Below are positions 42,088-50,485 of a stretch of DNA of 54,975 nt, in pieces. This DNA is from Sphingomonas sp. ERG5 (GTDB lineage Bacteria > Pseudomonadota > Alphaproteobacteria > Sphingomonadales > Sphingomonadaceae), in contig NZ_JSXI01000010.1 of NCBI RefSeq assembly GCF_000803065.1, positions 1 through 54,975 on the forward strand, written 5' to 3'. The position numbers and the translations under genes are program-made. Position 1 is the stretch's first letter; the number at the start of each line of letters is the position of its first letter. A model generated the notes under the pieces. The model was not told the origin of the DNA. It saw nothing but the letters and a program-made list of their open reading frames with translations, and did not search any database.

Positions 42088-43440
42088 TTAATTGGCGAAC
42101 AGCAGGACCGGCGTTTCGAGGTACTTCTTAAGGCCCTGAACGAAGCTCGCCGCGTCCCAGCCATCGACGACGCGGTGGTCGCAGCTGATCGACAGGTTCA
42201 TCAGCTTGGCGCGGCGAATTTCATCGCCCCCATGAGAATTTTTGGCAAAGACGGGACGTTCGACGATCTTGTTCGGACCGATGATCGCAACCTCGGGCCG
42301 GTTGATCACCGGGGTGGTAGCGATGCCGCCGAGCGGCCCGAGCGACGTGATGGTCAGGGTCGAACCCGACAATTCCTCAACCTTGGCCTTGCCGGTGCGT
42401 GCCGCCTCGGCGAGGCGGCCGATCTCGGTCGCGAGCTGCCAGACATTGCGGTCCTGCGCATCGCGAATCACCGGGACCATCAGACCCGCCGGAGTCTGCG
42501 TCGCCATGCCGAGATGGATCTGGCCGTGGCGCGTGACCACGCCCGCCTCATCGTCATAGCGCGCGTTGATCATCGGGAAGTCGGGAATGGTCTTGCAGAT
42601 CGCGACGATCAGCAGCGGCAACATGGTCAGCTTGGGCCGGCCGCCGCGATTGTCGTTGAGGTCGGCGCGCATTTCCTCGAGCGCGGTGACGTCGATTTCG
42701 TCGACATAGGTGAAATGCGGGATGGCGCGCTTCGACGCGGCCATGTTCTCGGCAATCTTGCGACGCATGCCGATGACCTTGATCGGCTCATCGGCGCGGG
42801 CATTGTTGGCGTGCGGCGCCTGATAGCCCTGACCCGAGCCATAGCGCAGGAAGGCATCGAGGTCCGCATGGCGCACGCGGTCGCCCTCGGTCTTGACCTG
42901 TGTGAGGTCGATGCCGAGATCGGTGGCACGGGCGCGCACAGCCGGCGAGGCAAGAGCGTGAGCGGCGGCGTGAGTGGCGGCCTGAGCCGGTACGGCGGCA
43001 GGCGCACCCGGCTGCGGCGCCGGGACAGGTTTCTCGACTTCGCTCGAAACGAAGGGCGCGGGAGAGTGCCGCTCCGCAGGAGCCGGCGTTTCGGCCACGC
43101 CCTCGGCACCGGGATTTTCCGCGCCCATCTGCTCGGCGACATCCTGCGCCAGTTCGGCGCGGGCGGCGGCATCGCTTGCCGGCGCTTCGCCTTCGGCCGC
43201 GTCGGTCTCGATCACCACCAGCGGTGAACCGATCGACACCTGGTCGCCGACTTCGCCGGCGAGCTCGATCACCGTGCCGGACACTGGTGATTCCATTTCG
43301 ACCGTCGCCTTGTCGGTCATCATGTCGGCCAGGCCCTGATCCTCCTCGACCCGGTCACCGACCTTGACGTGCCACGCGACGATCTCGGCCTCGGAAATGC
43401 CTTCGCCGATATCGGGCAGTTTGAATTCGAAGCGTGCCAT
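42088..43440 (-). CDS. bkdB: Branched-chain 2-oxoacid dehydrogenase E2 (lipoyl acyltransferase)
   Basis: Transfers the acyl group from E1 to CoA. A 450-residue protein: lipoyl domain with Lys44 in MTDKATVEM, an Ala/Pro/Glu linker (~82-160), a peripheral-subunit-binding domain (SPAVRARATDLGIDLTQV), and the catalytic domain ending in SISCDHRVVDGWDAA. The ATG at 43440 has GGAATACTGGG upstream; the frame extends to 43599 without family sequence. The linker carries an in-frame dispersed repeat coding for FVSSEVEKPV (see 43027-43056). Third gene of the E1a-E1b-E2 operon. No E3 gene lies in the window. Confidence 0.94.
   Translation of the reverse strand: MARFEFKLPDIGEGISEAEIVAWHVKVGDRVEEDQGLADMMTDKATVEMESPVSGTVIELAGEVGDQVSIGSPLVVIETDAAEGEAPASDAAARAELAQDVAEQMGAENPGAEGVAETPAPAERHSPAPFVSSEVEKPVPAPQPGAPAAVPAQAATHAAAHALASPAVRARATDLGIDLTQVKTEGDRVRHADLDAFLRYGSGQGYQAPHANNARADEPIKVIGMRRKIAENMAASKRAIPHFTYVDEIDVTALEEMRADLNDNRGGRPKLTMLPLLIVAICKTIPDFPMINARYDDEAGVVTRHGQIHLGMATQTPAGLMVPVIRDAQDRNVWQLATEIGRLAEAARTGKAKVEELSGSTLTITSLGPLGGIATTPVINRPEVAIIGPNKIVERPVFAKNSHGGDEIRRAKLMNLSISCDHRVVDGWDAASFVQGLKKYLETPVLLFAN
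43027..43056 (-). repeat. Dispersed palindromic repeat inside the E2 linker coding region
   Basis: Read leftward it is CCCTTCGTTTCGAGCG followed by AAGTCGAGAAACC, a close copy of the intergenic palindromes nearby. It codes for linker residues 129-139 (FVSSEVEKPV) in frame. It is thus a repeat tolerated inside a protein, in a flexible linker. Confidence 0.75.
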
Positions 43441-43449
43441 CCCAGTATT

Positions 43450-43522
43450 CCGTTCGTTTCGAAAGAAGTCGAAAAATCCGTCTCCAGCCCCGCTTCTCGA
43501 CTTCGCTCGAAGCGAACGGGGT
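43450..43522. repeat. Inverted pair of dispersed repeats between E2 and E1 beta genes
   Basis: CCGTTCGTTTCGAAAGAAG begins at 43450, and its inverted partner CTTCTCGACTTCGCTCGAAG then CGAACGG ends at 43519. Together they can form a long imperfect hairpin in the 95-base gap within the operon, a likely site of mRNA processing or partial termination. Confidence 0.75.
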
Positions 43523-43535
43523 GAATGTATCGGCT

Positions 43536-44600
43536 TTAGTCTCGCATCACTTTCTTGAGCGCTTCGCCGATCCGCACCGGGCCGGGGAAATAGGCCCATT
43601 CGAGACTGTGCGGATACGGCGTGTCGAAGCCGGTCACGCGCTCGATCGGCGCTTCGAGATGATAGAAGCAGCGTTCCTGCACCAGCGCCGACAATTCCGC
43701 GCCGAACCCGCTGGTACGCGTCGCCTCATGCACGATCATGCAGCGGCCGGTCTTCTTCACCGACGCTTCGATCGTCTCGATGTCGAGCGGCACCAGCGTG
43801 CGCAGGTCGATGATCTCGGCATCGACACCGGCATCGGTCACCACCGCCATGCACACATGCACCATCGTGCCATAGGCAAGGATGGTCAGCGCATCGCCGG
43901 CGCGGACGATCTTCGCCTTGCCCAGTTCGATCTTGTAGTAACCGGTCGGCACTTCACCCGCCGGATGCTTCGACCAATTCTGCGCCGGGCGATCCCAATG
44001 GCCGTCGAACGGGCCGTTATAGATGCGCTTCGGTTCGAAGAAGAGCGTCGGGTCATTATCCTCGATCGCCGCGATCAGCAGGCCCTTGGCGTCGTACGGG
44101 GTCGATGGAATGACCGTCTTGATGCCCGAGACATGCGTGAAGATGCCCTCGGGGCTCTGCGAATGCGTCTGCCCGCCGAAGATGCCGCCGCCAAAGGGCG
44201 AGCGCACGGTGATCGGCGAGGTGAATTCCCCATCCGAGCGATAGCGCAGCCGCGCTGCTTCCGAGACGAGCTGGTCGAGCGCGGGATAGATGTAATCGGC
44301 GAACTGAATCTCGGGCACCGGGCGCAGGCCATAAGCGCCCATGCCGACCGCCACGCCGATGATGCCGCATTCGGTGATCGGCGTATCGAACACGCGGGTC
44401 TTGCCGAATTTTTCCTGCAGGCCAGCGGTGGCGCGGAACACACCGCCGAAATAGCCGACATCCTCGCCCATCACGATCACGTCGGGATCGCGCGCCATGA
44501 CCACTTCCATGGCGGAATTGATCGCCTGGATCATGTTCATGCGCGCCGTGCCGCCTTCGGCGTCATCCTGCGGCGTTGCGGTTTCGATCATCTCACTCAT
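43536..44600 (-). CDS. bkdA2: Branched-chain 2-oxoacid dehydrogenase E1 beta
   Basis: 354 residues from the ATG at 44600, which overlaps the E1 alpha stop (ATGA). An upstream ATG at 44615 is possible. Family features: MNMIQAINSAMEVVMARDPDVIVMGEDVGYFGGVFRAT (with the ThDP-contacting Glu), FDTPITECGIIGVAVGMGAYGLRPVPEIQF, and GRCMIVHEATRTSGFGAELSA. Pairs with E1 alpha in ThDP-dependent decarboxylation of the oxoacids from Val, Leu and Ile. Confidence 0.95.
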   Translation of the reverse strand: MSEMIETATPQDDAEGGTARMNMIQAINSAMEVVMARDPDVIVMGEDVGYFGGVFRATAGLQEKFGKTRVFDTPITECGIIGVAVGMGAYGLRPVPEIQFADYIYPALDQLVSEAARLRYRSDGEFTSPITVRSPFGGGIFGGQTHSQSPEGIFTHVSGIKTVIPSTPYDAKGLLIAAIEDNDPTLFFEPKRIYNGPFDGHWDRPAQNWSKHPAGEVPTGYYKIELGKAKIVRAGDALTILAYGTMVHVCMAVVTDAGVDAEIIDLRTLVPLDIETIEASVKKTGRCMIVHEATRTSGFGAELSALVQERCFYHLEAPIERVTGFDTPYPHSLEWAYFPGPVRIGEALKKVMRD

Positions 44601-45886
44601 GACTTGCGTGCCCATGGGCGGCCCGAGGCCGTCTCTTCCGCGATCATCTGCGCCTGTTGCTCGCGCAAGTGCCAGGGCATTTCCTCGAACACGCCGTCGA
44701 ACAGCGTATCGAGCGGCTGGTGCAGGCCGTGACCGAGAATGCCGTTCTTTTCGGCTTCCTTCTGTGCCGCCTTGACCTGCTCGGCGAGCTCCTTGTCCTG
44801 CGCCACGTGGCGCTCCTCATCCCATTCGCCGATCGCGATGAGATGGTCCTTGAGCCGCTTGACCGGGTCGCCGAGCGGCCAGGCGGTCGGTTCACCTTCG
44901 GAGCGGTACTGGCCGGGATCGTCGGAGGTCGAGTGCCCCTCGGCGCGATAGGTGAAATGCTCGATCAGGGTCGGGCCCTGATTGGTCCGCGCACGCTCGG
45001 CCGCCCAAGCGGTCGCGGCATAGACGGCGAGCGCATCGTTACCGTCGACGCGCAGGCCGGCAATGCCATAGCCGACCGCACGCGCCGCGAACGTGGTCGA
45101 TTCGGCGCCGGCGAAACCGGAAAAGCTCGAAATCGCCCATTGATTGTTGACCACGTTGAAGATCACCGGCGCACGATAGACGCTGGCAAAGGTGCAGGCG
45201 GAATGGAAATCGCCCTCGGCGGTCGAACCCTCACCGCACCAGGTCGCGGCGATGCGCGTATCGCCCTTGGCGGCGCTGGCCATCGCCCAGCCCACGGCCT
45301 GGGGATATTGCGTGGCGAGATTGCCCGAGATCGAGAAGAAACCGGCTTCCTTGACCGAATACATGATCGGCAGCTGCTTGCCCTGCAGCCGGTCGCCCTT
45401 GTTCGAATAGATCTGGTTCATCATGTCGACGAGGCTCCAGCCCCGTGCGATCAGCAACCCCTGCTGGCGATAGGAGGGGAAGCACATATCCTCATAATCG
45501 AGCGCGAAGGCAGCGGAGACGGCGACCGCCTCCTCCCCGGTGCACTTCATGTAGAAGCTGGTCTTGCCCTGGCGCTGCGCCCGGAACATGCGTTCGTCGA
45601 ACGCACGGACCAACGCCATGCTGCGAAGCATGCCGCGCAGCGTGTCCGGGGAAAGGCGCGGATTCCACGGGCCGACCGCCTGATTTTCATGGTCGAGCAC
45701 GCGGACCAGTTCATAAGCGAGATCAATGAAGCTGTCGGCGGGATCGGCAGTGTCGGGGCGGCGCACCGATCCGGCGGCGGGGATCGCCACTTCGGTAAAA
45801 TCGACCGCGTCACCGGGGCGGAATTTGGGCTCCGGCACGTATAGCGACAATGGTTTCAGATTGGCGCGCGGAATGTCGCTTGCCAT
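44597..45886 (-). CDS. bkdA1: Branched-chain 2-oxoacid dehydrogenase E1 alpha
   Basis: A 429-residue ThDP-binding subunit. FYMKCTGEEAVAVSAAFAL and CFPSYRQQGLLIARG mark the branched-chain class rather than pyruvate dehydrogenase. The ThDP/Mg motif is GDTRIAATWCGEGSTAEGDFHSA...NNQWAISS, followed by the phosphorylation-loop equivalent YRAEGHSTSDDPGQYRS. CTGGAGAGG precedes the ATG. First gene of the operon. TATAAC near 45954 (leftward) is the best -10 candidate seen. Confidence 0.95.
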   Translation of the reverse strand: MASDIPRANLKPLSLYVPEPKFRPGDAVDFTEVAIPAAGSVRRPDTADPADSFIDLAYELVRVLDHENQAVGPWNPRLSPDTLRGMLRSMALVRAFDERMFRAQRQGKTSFYMKCTGEEAVAVSAAFALDYEDMCFPSYRQQGLLIARGWSLVDMMNQIYSNKGDRLQGKQLPIMYSVKEAGFFSISGNLATQYPQAVGWAMASAAKGDTRIAATWCGEGSTAEGDFHSACTFASVYRAPVIFNVVNNQWAISSFSGFAGAESTTFAARAVGYGIAGLRVDGNDALAVYAATAWAAERARTNQGPTLIEHFTYRAEGHSTSDDPGQYRSEGEPTAWPLGDPVKRLKDHLIAIGEWDEERHVAQDKELAEQVKAAQKEAEKNGILGHGLHQPLDTLFDGVFEEMPWHLREQQAQMIAEETASGRPWARKS

Positions 45887-46054
45887 GGCCTCTCCAGTCT
45901 TTTCGGCGTTGCCTCTGGTTTAAGCAAACGCGCGGAATCGATGATCATCCCTTGTTATAAAATTTCAAAGCGCTTGGCGAGGGGCCTGCCGTGCCGCCAC
46001 TGTGCCAATCGTGCCGTTCGGTTCGCCCATTGGGTCGGACGGGACGAAGGTCGG

Positions 46055-46079
46055 ACGGGGAGAAGCGAGTCCTCCCCGT
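46055..46079. terminator. GC-rich hairpin beyond the FAH gene
   Basis: ACGGGGAG (46055-46062) pairs with CTCCCCGT (46072-46079) just after the FAH-family gene end (read leftward). Plausible terminator of that gene, separating it from the E1 alpha promoter. Confidence 0.5.
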
Positions 46080-46089
46080 CCGCGGAGAC

Positions 46090-47106
46090 TCAACCGACGG
46101 TCTGTTCGATCACCCCGAAGATCGGGTGGTGCTTGTCGTCCTCGGCCCAGATGCGCACCGTGTCGCCTTTGGTCAGGAACGGCGTCACTGGCTTGCCGCC
46201 CCTGATCGTTTCGATCGTGCGCAATTCGGCGAGGCAGGAATAGCCCACACCGCCCTCGGCGATCGGCTTGCCCGGGCCGCCGTCGCTATCGCGATTCGAC
46301 ACCGTGCCAGAGCCGATGATCGTGCCCGCGCCGAGCGCGCGCGATTTGGCGGCGTGCGCGATCAGCGTACCGAAATCGAAGGTCATGTCCTCACCCGCCT
46401 CGGCGCGGCCGAATGGCTTGCCGTTGAGGTCGACCATCAGCTTGCGGTGCAGCTTGCCGTCCTTCCACCAGTCGCCAAGCGCGTCGGGGGTGACGAACAC
46501 CGGCGAGAAAGCGCTGGCCGGCTTGGACTGGAAGAAACCGAAACCCTTGGCGAGTTCGCCCGGAATCAGATTGCGCAACGACACGTCGTTGGTCAGCCCG
46601 ACCAGCCGGACCGCCGCCAGCGCCTGTTCGCGACTCGCGCCGAGCGGCACGTCGCCGGTCACCACCACCACTTCGCCCTCCAGGTCGCAGCCCCAGGCTT
46701 CGTCGGCGAGCGGGATCGGGTCGCGCGGCCCGAGAAAACCGTCCGAGCCGCCCTGATACATCAGCGGATCGTGCCAGAAGCTCTCCGGCATCTCGGCATT
46801 GCGCGCCTGACGCACCAGCGCGACATGGTTCACATAGGCCGAGCCATCGGCCCATTGATAGGCGCGCGGCAGCGGCGACGCGGCGTCGTTTTCGTGGAAA
46901 CGCCGCATCGGGATCATCTCATGCTCGAGATCGGTCGCGAGATTCTGCAGGTCGGGCAGCAGCCGGTCCCAGTCGTCGAGCGCCGCCTGGAGAGTCGGCG
47001 CGATGTGACCGGCATCGGCGTACCAGGCGAGATCGTTCGAGACGATGACGAGTTTTCCGTCACGCCCCTGTTTGGGGTGGGCATGCTTGAGGCTGGCCAG
47101 TTTCAT
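46090..47106 (-). CDS. Fumarylacetoacetate hydrolase family protein
   Basis: A 338-residue protein of the FAH superfamily. The C-terminal domain has GCDLEGEVVVVTGDVP (metal-binding E-x-E/D set), NDVSLRNLIPGELAKGFGFFQSKPASAFSPVFVTPDAL and ALGAGTIIGSGTVSNRD. These are FAH-type rather than simple DUF-type acylpyruvases, so true fumarylacetoacetase activity is plausible and would follow maiA in tyrosine breakdown. AGGAG precedes the ATG at 47106. Divergent from the acyl-CoA dehydrogenase. Confidence 0.9.
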   Translation of the reverse strand: MKLASLKHAHPKQGRDGKLVIVSNDLAWYADAGHIAPTLQAALDDWDRLLPDLQNLATDLEHEMIPMRRFHENDAASPLPRAYQWADGSAYVNHVALVRQARNAEMPESFWHDPLMYQGGSDGFLGPRDPIPLADEAWGCDLEGEVVVVTGDVPLGASREQALAAVRLVGLTNDVSLRNLIPGELAKGFGFFQSKPASAFSPVFVTPDALGDWWKDGKLHRKLMVDLNGKPFGRAEAGEDMTFDFGTLIAHAAKSRALGAGTIIGSGTVSNRDSDGGPGKPIAEGGVGYSCLAELRTIETIRGGKPVTPFLTKGDTVRIWAEDDKHHPIFGVIEQTVG

Positions 47107-47168
47107 GCGGACTCCTAGAGTTTTGCCTCAGCATACCCCCCTGATACGCGCTGTCGAGCGCTACCCGC

Positions 47169-47184
47169 TTGACCCAAACGTCAA
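47169..47184. promoter_or_regulatory. TTGAC-N6-GTCAA dyad
   Basis: TTGAC (47169-47173) and GTCAA (47180-47184) form a perfect inverted repeat in the 121-base gap between the divergent FAH and acyl-CoA dehydrogenase genes. TTGACC also resembles a -35 box for the rightward gene. A repressor site shared by both genes is possible; no regulator gene is nearby. Confidence 0.4.
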
Positions 47185-47227
47185 CGCCGCTCAAACCACG
47201 CAAAAGGTTTCAAGAGAGGACTTATCC

Positions 47228-48379
47228 ATGCTCGACGCCGTTCCCGGTCGCTTCGCCTATAATGAAGATCATGAGGCATTCCGCCAGACGGTGCGCAGCT
47301 TCCTGCAGAAGGAGGGCGTACCCAATGTCGGCGAATGGGAGGAAAAGCGCCTCGTCCCCAAGGAATTCTGGCGCAAGGCCGGCGAGATCGGGATGCTGTG
47401 TCCGACCGTACCCGAGGAATATGGCGGGCTTGGCCTCGATTTCGGTTACAACGCGATCGTCGATGAGGAAATGAGCTATCAGGGCGTGCCCGCCGGCTTC
47501 TCGCTCCAGTCCGACATCGTGTGCGACTATATCGTCCAGTACGGGTCGGAAGAGCAGAAGAAGCAGTGGCTGCCGCGGCTCGTCTCGGGCGAGACGATCA
47601 CCGCGATCGCGATGACCGAGCCCGGCACCGGATCCGACCTGCAGGCGATCCGCACCTCGGCGAAGAAGGACGGCAATCATTATGTCGTCAACGGATCCAA
47701 GACCTATATCACCAACGGCCAGAATGCCGACCTGATCCTGGTCGTCGCCAAGACCGATCCCGATGCCAAGCCCGCCTATAAGGGCATGTCGATCCTGCTG
47801 ATCGAAAGCGACCGCGACGGGTTCAAGCGCGGGCGCAAGCTCGACAAGATCGGCCAGGACGCCGCCGACACCTCCGAATTATTCTTCGAGGATGTCCGCG
47901 TGCCGATGACCAATTGCCTGGGCGAGGAAGGCAAGGGCTTCATCTATCTGATGAGCCAGCTACCGCAGGAGCGGCTGTCGATCGCGGTCGGCACGCAGGC
48001 GTCGGCGCAGAAGGCGTTCGACGAGACGGTCGAGTTCACCAAGAGCCGCAAGGCCTTTGCCGGCATGGTGTTCGATTTCCAGAACACCCGCTTCGTGCTC
48101 GCCGACCTCAAGTCCAAGCTGCAGGTCGGCTGGGCGCATCTCGACTGGGCGATCAAGCGCCACCTTGCCGGCGAACTGACCCCGGTCGAGGGCGCAGCGG
48201 CCAAATTATGGCACACCGAACTGCAATGGGAGGTGATGGACAAGTGCCTGCAGCTGCATGGCGGCGCCGGTTATATGAACGAATATCCGATCGCACGGAT
48301 GTGGCGCGCCGCCCGTGTCAGCCGGATCTATGGCGGAACCAACGAGATCATGAAGGAGCTGATCGGACGCAGCCTGTAG
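47228..48379 (+). CDS. Acyl-CoA dehydrogenase
   Basis: A 383-residue FAD enzyme oxidising acyl-CoA to enoyl-CoA. Signature 1 is AMTEPGTGSDLQAI and signature 2 is LQLHGGAGYMNEYPIARMWRAARVSRIYGGTNEIMKELIGRSL (given here in parts: QLHGGAGYMNEYPIAR and RIYGGTNEIMKELI). The start at 47228 has AGAGGA upstream; the longer open frame crosses the divergent promoter. Chain-length class is not clear. Neighbouring branched-chain genes are compatible with isovaleryl- or branched acyl-CoA substrates, but this is inference. Confidence 0.93.
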   Translation: MLDAVPGRFAYNEDHEAFRQTVRSFLQKEGVPNVGEWEEKRLVPKEFWRKAGEIGMLCPTVPEEYGGLGLDFGYNAIVDEEMSYQGVPAGFSLQSDIVCDYIVQYGSEEQKKQWLPRLVSGETITAIAMTEPGTGSDLQAIRTSAKKDGNHYVVNGSKTYITNGQNADLILVVAKTDPDAKPAYKGMSILLIESDRDGFKRGRKLDKIGQDAADTSELFFEDVRVPMTNCLGEEGKGFIYLMSQLPQERLSIAVGTQASAQKAFDETVEFTKSRKAFAGMVFDFQNTRFVLADLKSKLQVGWAHLDWAIKRHLAGELTPVEGAAAKLWHTELQWEVMDKCLQLHGGAGYMNEYPIARMWRAARVSRIYGGTNEIMKELIGRSL

Positions 48380-48484
48380 TGCCGGGTCGCAAGAAGCCGT
48401 TACGGCGGTGGCGTATCCGCTACGTCACCGTTCATCGCGTCATCTCTTGCAAAAATAGCGTCATGTCGGCATGACGGCGATCCG

Positions 48485-49324
48485 ATGACACCCCCAACGC
48501 CTGACGGCACCCGAGACAGGCGGATAGAAGATCCAACCAATCTCTGGCTGATCCATCCCACCGCTCGGCGGCTTCTTCCGATAGCGCTTGCGTGGCGCGT
48601 GTCGGCCAATATGGTCTCGTTCATCGGCCTCGCCCTCGGCATCGGGGCGGCCATTGCCTATTGGAACTGGGACGCGCCGATCGCCGCGGTCGTCGGCCTG
48701 ATCCTGTCGATCGCCTGGCTGATCGCCGATGGCCTGGACGGCATGGTCGCGCGCGCGACTCAGACCGCGAGCGCCTTTGGCCGGCTGCTCGACGGCATTT
48801 GCGACCATGGCGTGTTCATCCTCATCTATGTCGTGATCGCGACCTCGATCGGCACTGGCGAAGGCTGGGCGCTGGCGGTCGTCGCGGGCGCCGCGCACGT
48901 CATCCAGTCGAGCCTGTACGAAGGCGAACGCGCCCGTTTCCATCGCCGCGTGCGGGGCGATTCGGGTGACTCCCCGCCGGCGCGGACCGGTGGCCTGCTC
49001 GAACGCGGCTATGACGCGATCTCGCACGGGATCGACCGCGTCGCGGACCGGTTCGACCAGGCGCTGCGGTCGAGCCGCGACCCGGCGCGCTTCGGCCTGG
49101 ATTATGGATTGCGCGCCGCGCCGGTCATGAAATTAATGGCGCTGGAAAGCGCCAATATGCGCGTTCTGGCGATCTTCATTGCCTGTCTGGTGGGGAATCC
49201 CCGGCTTTTCTGGTGGTTCGAAATCGTGCCGTTAACCCTCTTGATCATTGCTACGCTCGTCTGGCATCGGCGCGTCGAAGCCGATCTGGTGCATCCACGC
49301 GCCGTCGCACCTGTAAATACCTGA
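48485..49324 (+). CDS. CDP-alcohol phosphatidyltransferase family protein
   Basis: A 279-residue membrane enzyme. The family motif D-x2-D-G-x2-A-R-x8-G-x3-D-x3-D is complete (Asp82, Asp85, Gly86, Ala89, Arg90, Gly99, Asp103, Asp107). Members join a CDP-linked alcohol to a second alcohol. The next two genes make inositol 3-phosphate and probably a CDP-inositol-type nucleotide, so this one may couple an inositol phosphate to form a phosphoinositol lipid or a di-inositol-phosphate-type product. Six helices; an Arg-rich loop (~155-205) is unusual. Confidence 0.88.
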   Translation: MTPPTPDGTRDRRIEDPTNLWLIHPTARRLLPIALAWRVSANMVSFIGLALGIGAAIAYWNWDAPIAAVVGLILSIAWLIADGLDGMVARATQTASAFGRLLDGICDHGVFILIYVVIATSIGTGEGWALAVVAGAAHVIQSSLYEGERARFHRRVRGDSGDSPPARTGGLLERGYDAISHGIDRVADRFDQALRSSRDPARFGLDYGLRAAPVMKLMALESANMRVLAIFIACLVGNPRLFWWFEIVPLTLLIIATLVWHRRVEADLVHPRAVAPVNT

Positions 49325-49390
49325 CCATCGGCACCTATATGGTCGCCATCCGCCATACCCTCATTTGAATATCGAAGGACTGCTCCAACC

Positions 49391-50485
49391 ATGAAAACCA
49401 TCAATGTCGCGGTAATCGGCATCGGCAACTGCGCCAGTTCGCTGGTCCAGGGTCTCGCTTTCTATCACAAGGGATCGAACGACCATGTCGGTCTGATGCA
49501 TTGGGACCTGGGCGGCTACAAGCCGAGCGATATCAAGGTCGTCGCGGCATGGGACGTCGATACGCGCAAGGTTGGCGTCGATGTGTCCGAGGCGATCTTC
49601 GCCAAGCCGAACTGCACCGCGATATTCTGCGCCGACGTCCCGCCAAGCGGCGTCAAGGTCAAGATGGGCAATGTGCTGGACGGCGTCGCTGACCATATGG
49701 CCGATTATGCCGATGACCGGACCTTCATCGTTGCCGACCTGCCGCAACCGACCAAGGCCGAAGTCGTCGCCGCGCTGCGCGAGAGCAAGGCCGATGTGCT
49801 GATGAACTATCTGCCGGTCGGCAGCCAGAAGGCGACCGAATTCTATGCCGAATGCGCGCTCGAAGCGGGCGTCGCGTTCGTCAACAACATCCCCGTCTTC
49901 ATCGCCAGCGACGCCGTATGGGCAAAGCGCTTCGAAGACGCCGGCGTGCCGATCGTCGGCGACGATATCAAGGCGCAGCTCGGCGCAACGATCGTCCACC
50001 GCGTGCTGACCGACCTGTTCGCCAAGCGCGGCGTGAAGCTCGACCGCACTTATCAGCTCAACACCGGCGGCAACACCGACTTCCTCAACATGTCGAACCA
50101 TCGCCGGCTGGAATCGAAGAAGATCTCCAAGACCGAAGCAGTGCAGTCGGTCGCGGCCGAGCGCCTGACCGACGACAATGTGCATATCGGCCCGAGCGAC
50201 TATGTCGCGTGGCAGAACGACAACAAGGTCTGCTTCCTGCGCATGGAAGGCCAGATGTTCGGCGGCGTGCCGATGAACCTGGAACTGCGCCTGTCGGTCG
50301 AGGACAGCCCCAATTCCGCTGGCGTCGCGATCGACATGATCCGTTGCGCGAAGCTCGCCAGCGACCGGGGCATGGGCGGCCCGATCCATCCGGCATCGGC
50401 CTATTTCTGCAAGCACCCTCCGATCCAGATGACCGACGATCTGGCCCAGCTTGCGGTTGAAGACTTCATCGCCGCCGCTGCGTGA
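49391..50485 (+). CDS. ino1: Inositol-3-phosphate synthase
   Basis: Makes L-myo-inositol phosphate from glucose 6-phosphate with NAD. A 364-residue protein of the short bacterial/archaeal class. GIGNCASSLVQGLAFY is the NAD loop, VAAWDVDTRKVGVDVSEAIF follows, and the catalytic part has VGDDIKAQLGATIVHR, LNTGGNTDFLNM and GPSDYVAWQNDNKVCFLRMEG. AAGGA precedes the ATG. Its stop overlaps the GTG of the next gene, showing close coupling. Confidence 0.95.
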   Translation: MKTINVAVIGIGNCASSLVQGLAFYHKGSNDHVGLMHWDLGGYKPSDIKVVAAWDVDTRKVGVDVSEAIFAKPNCTAIFCADVPPSGVKVKMGNVLDGVADHMADYADDRTFIVADLPQPTKAEVVAALRESKADVLMNYLPVGSQKATEFYAECALEAGVAFVNNIPVFIASDAVWAKRFEDAGVPIVGDDIKAQLGATIVHRVLTDLFAKRGVKLDRTYQLNTGGNTDFLNMSNHRRLESKKISKTEAVQSVAAERLTDDNVHIGPSDYVAWQNDNKVCFLRMEGQMFGGVPMNLELRLSVEDSPNSAGVAIDMIRCAKLASDRGMGGPIHPASAYFCKHPPIQMTDDLAQLAVEDFIAAAA

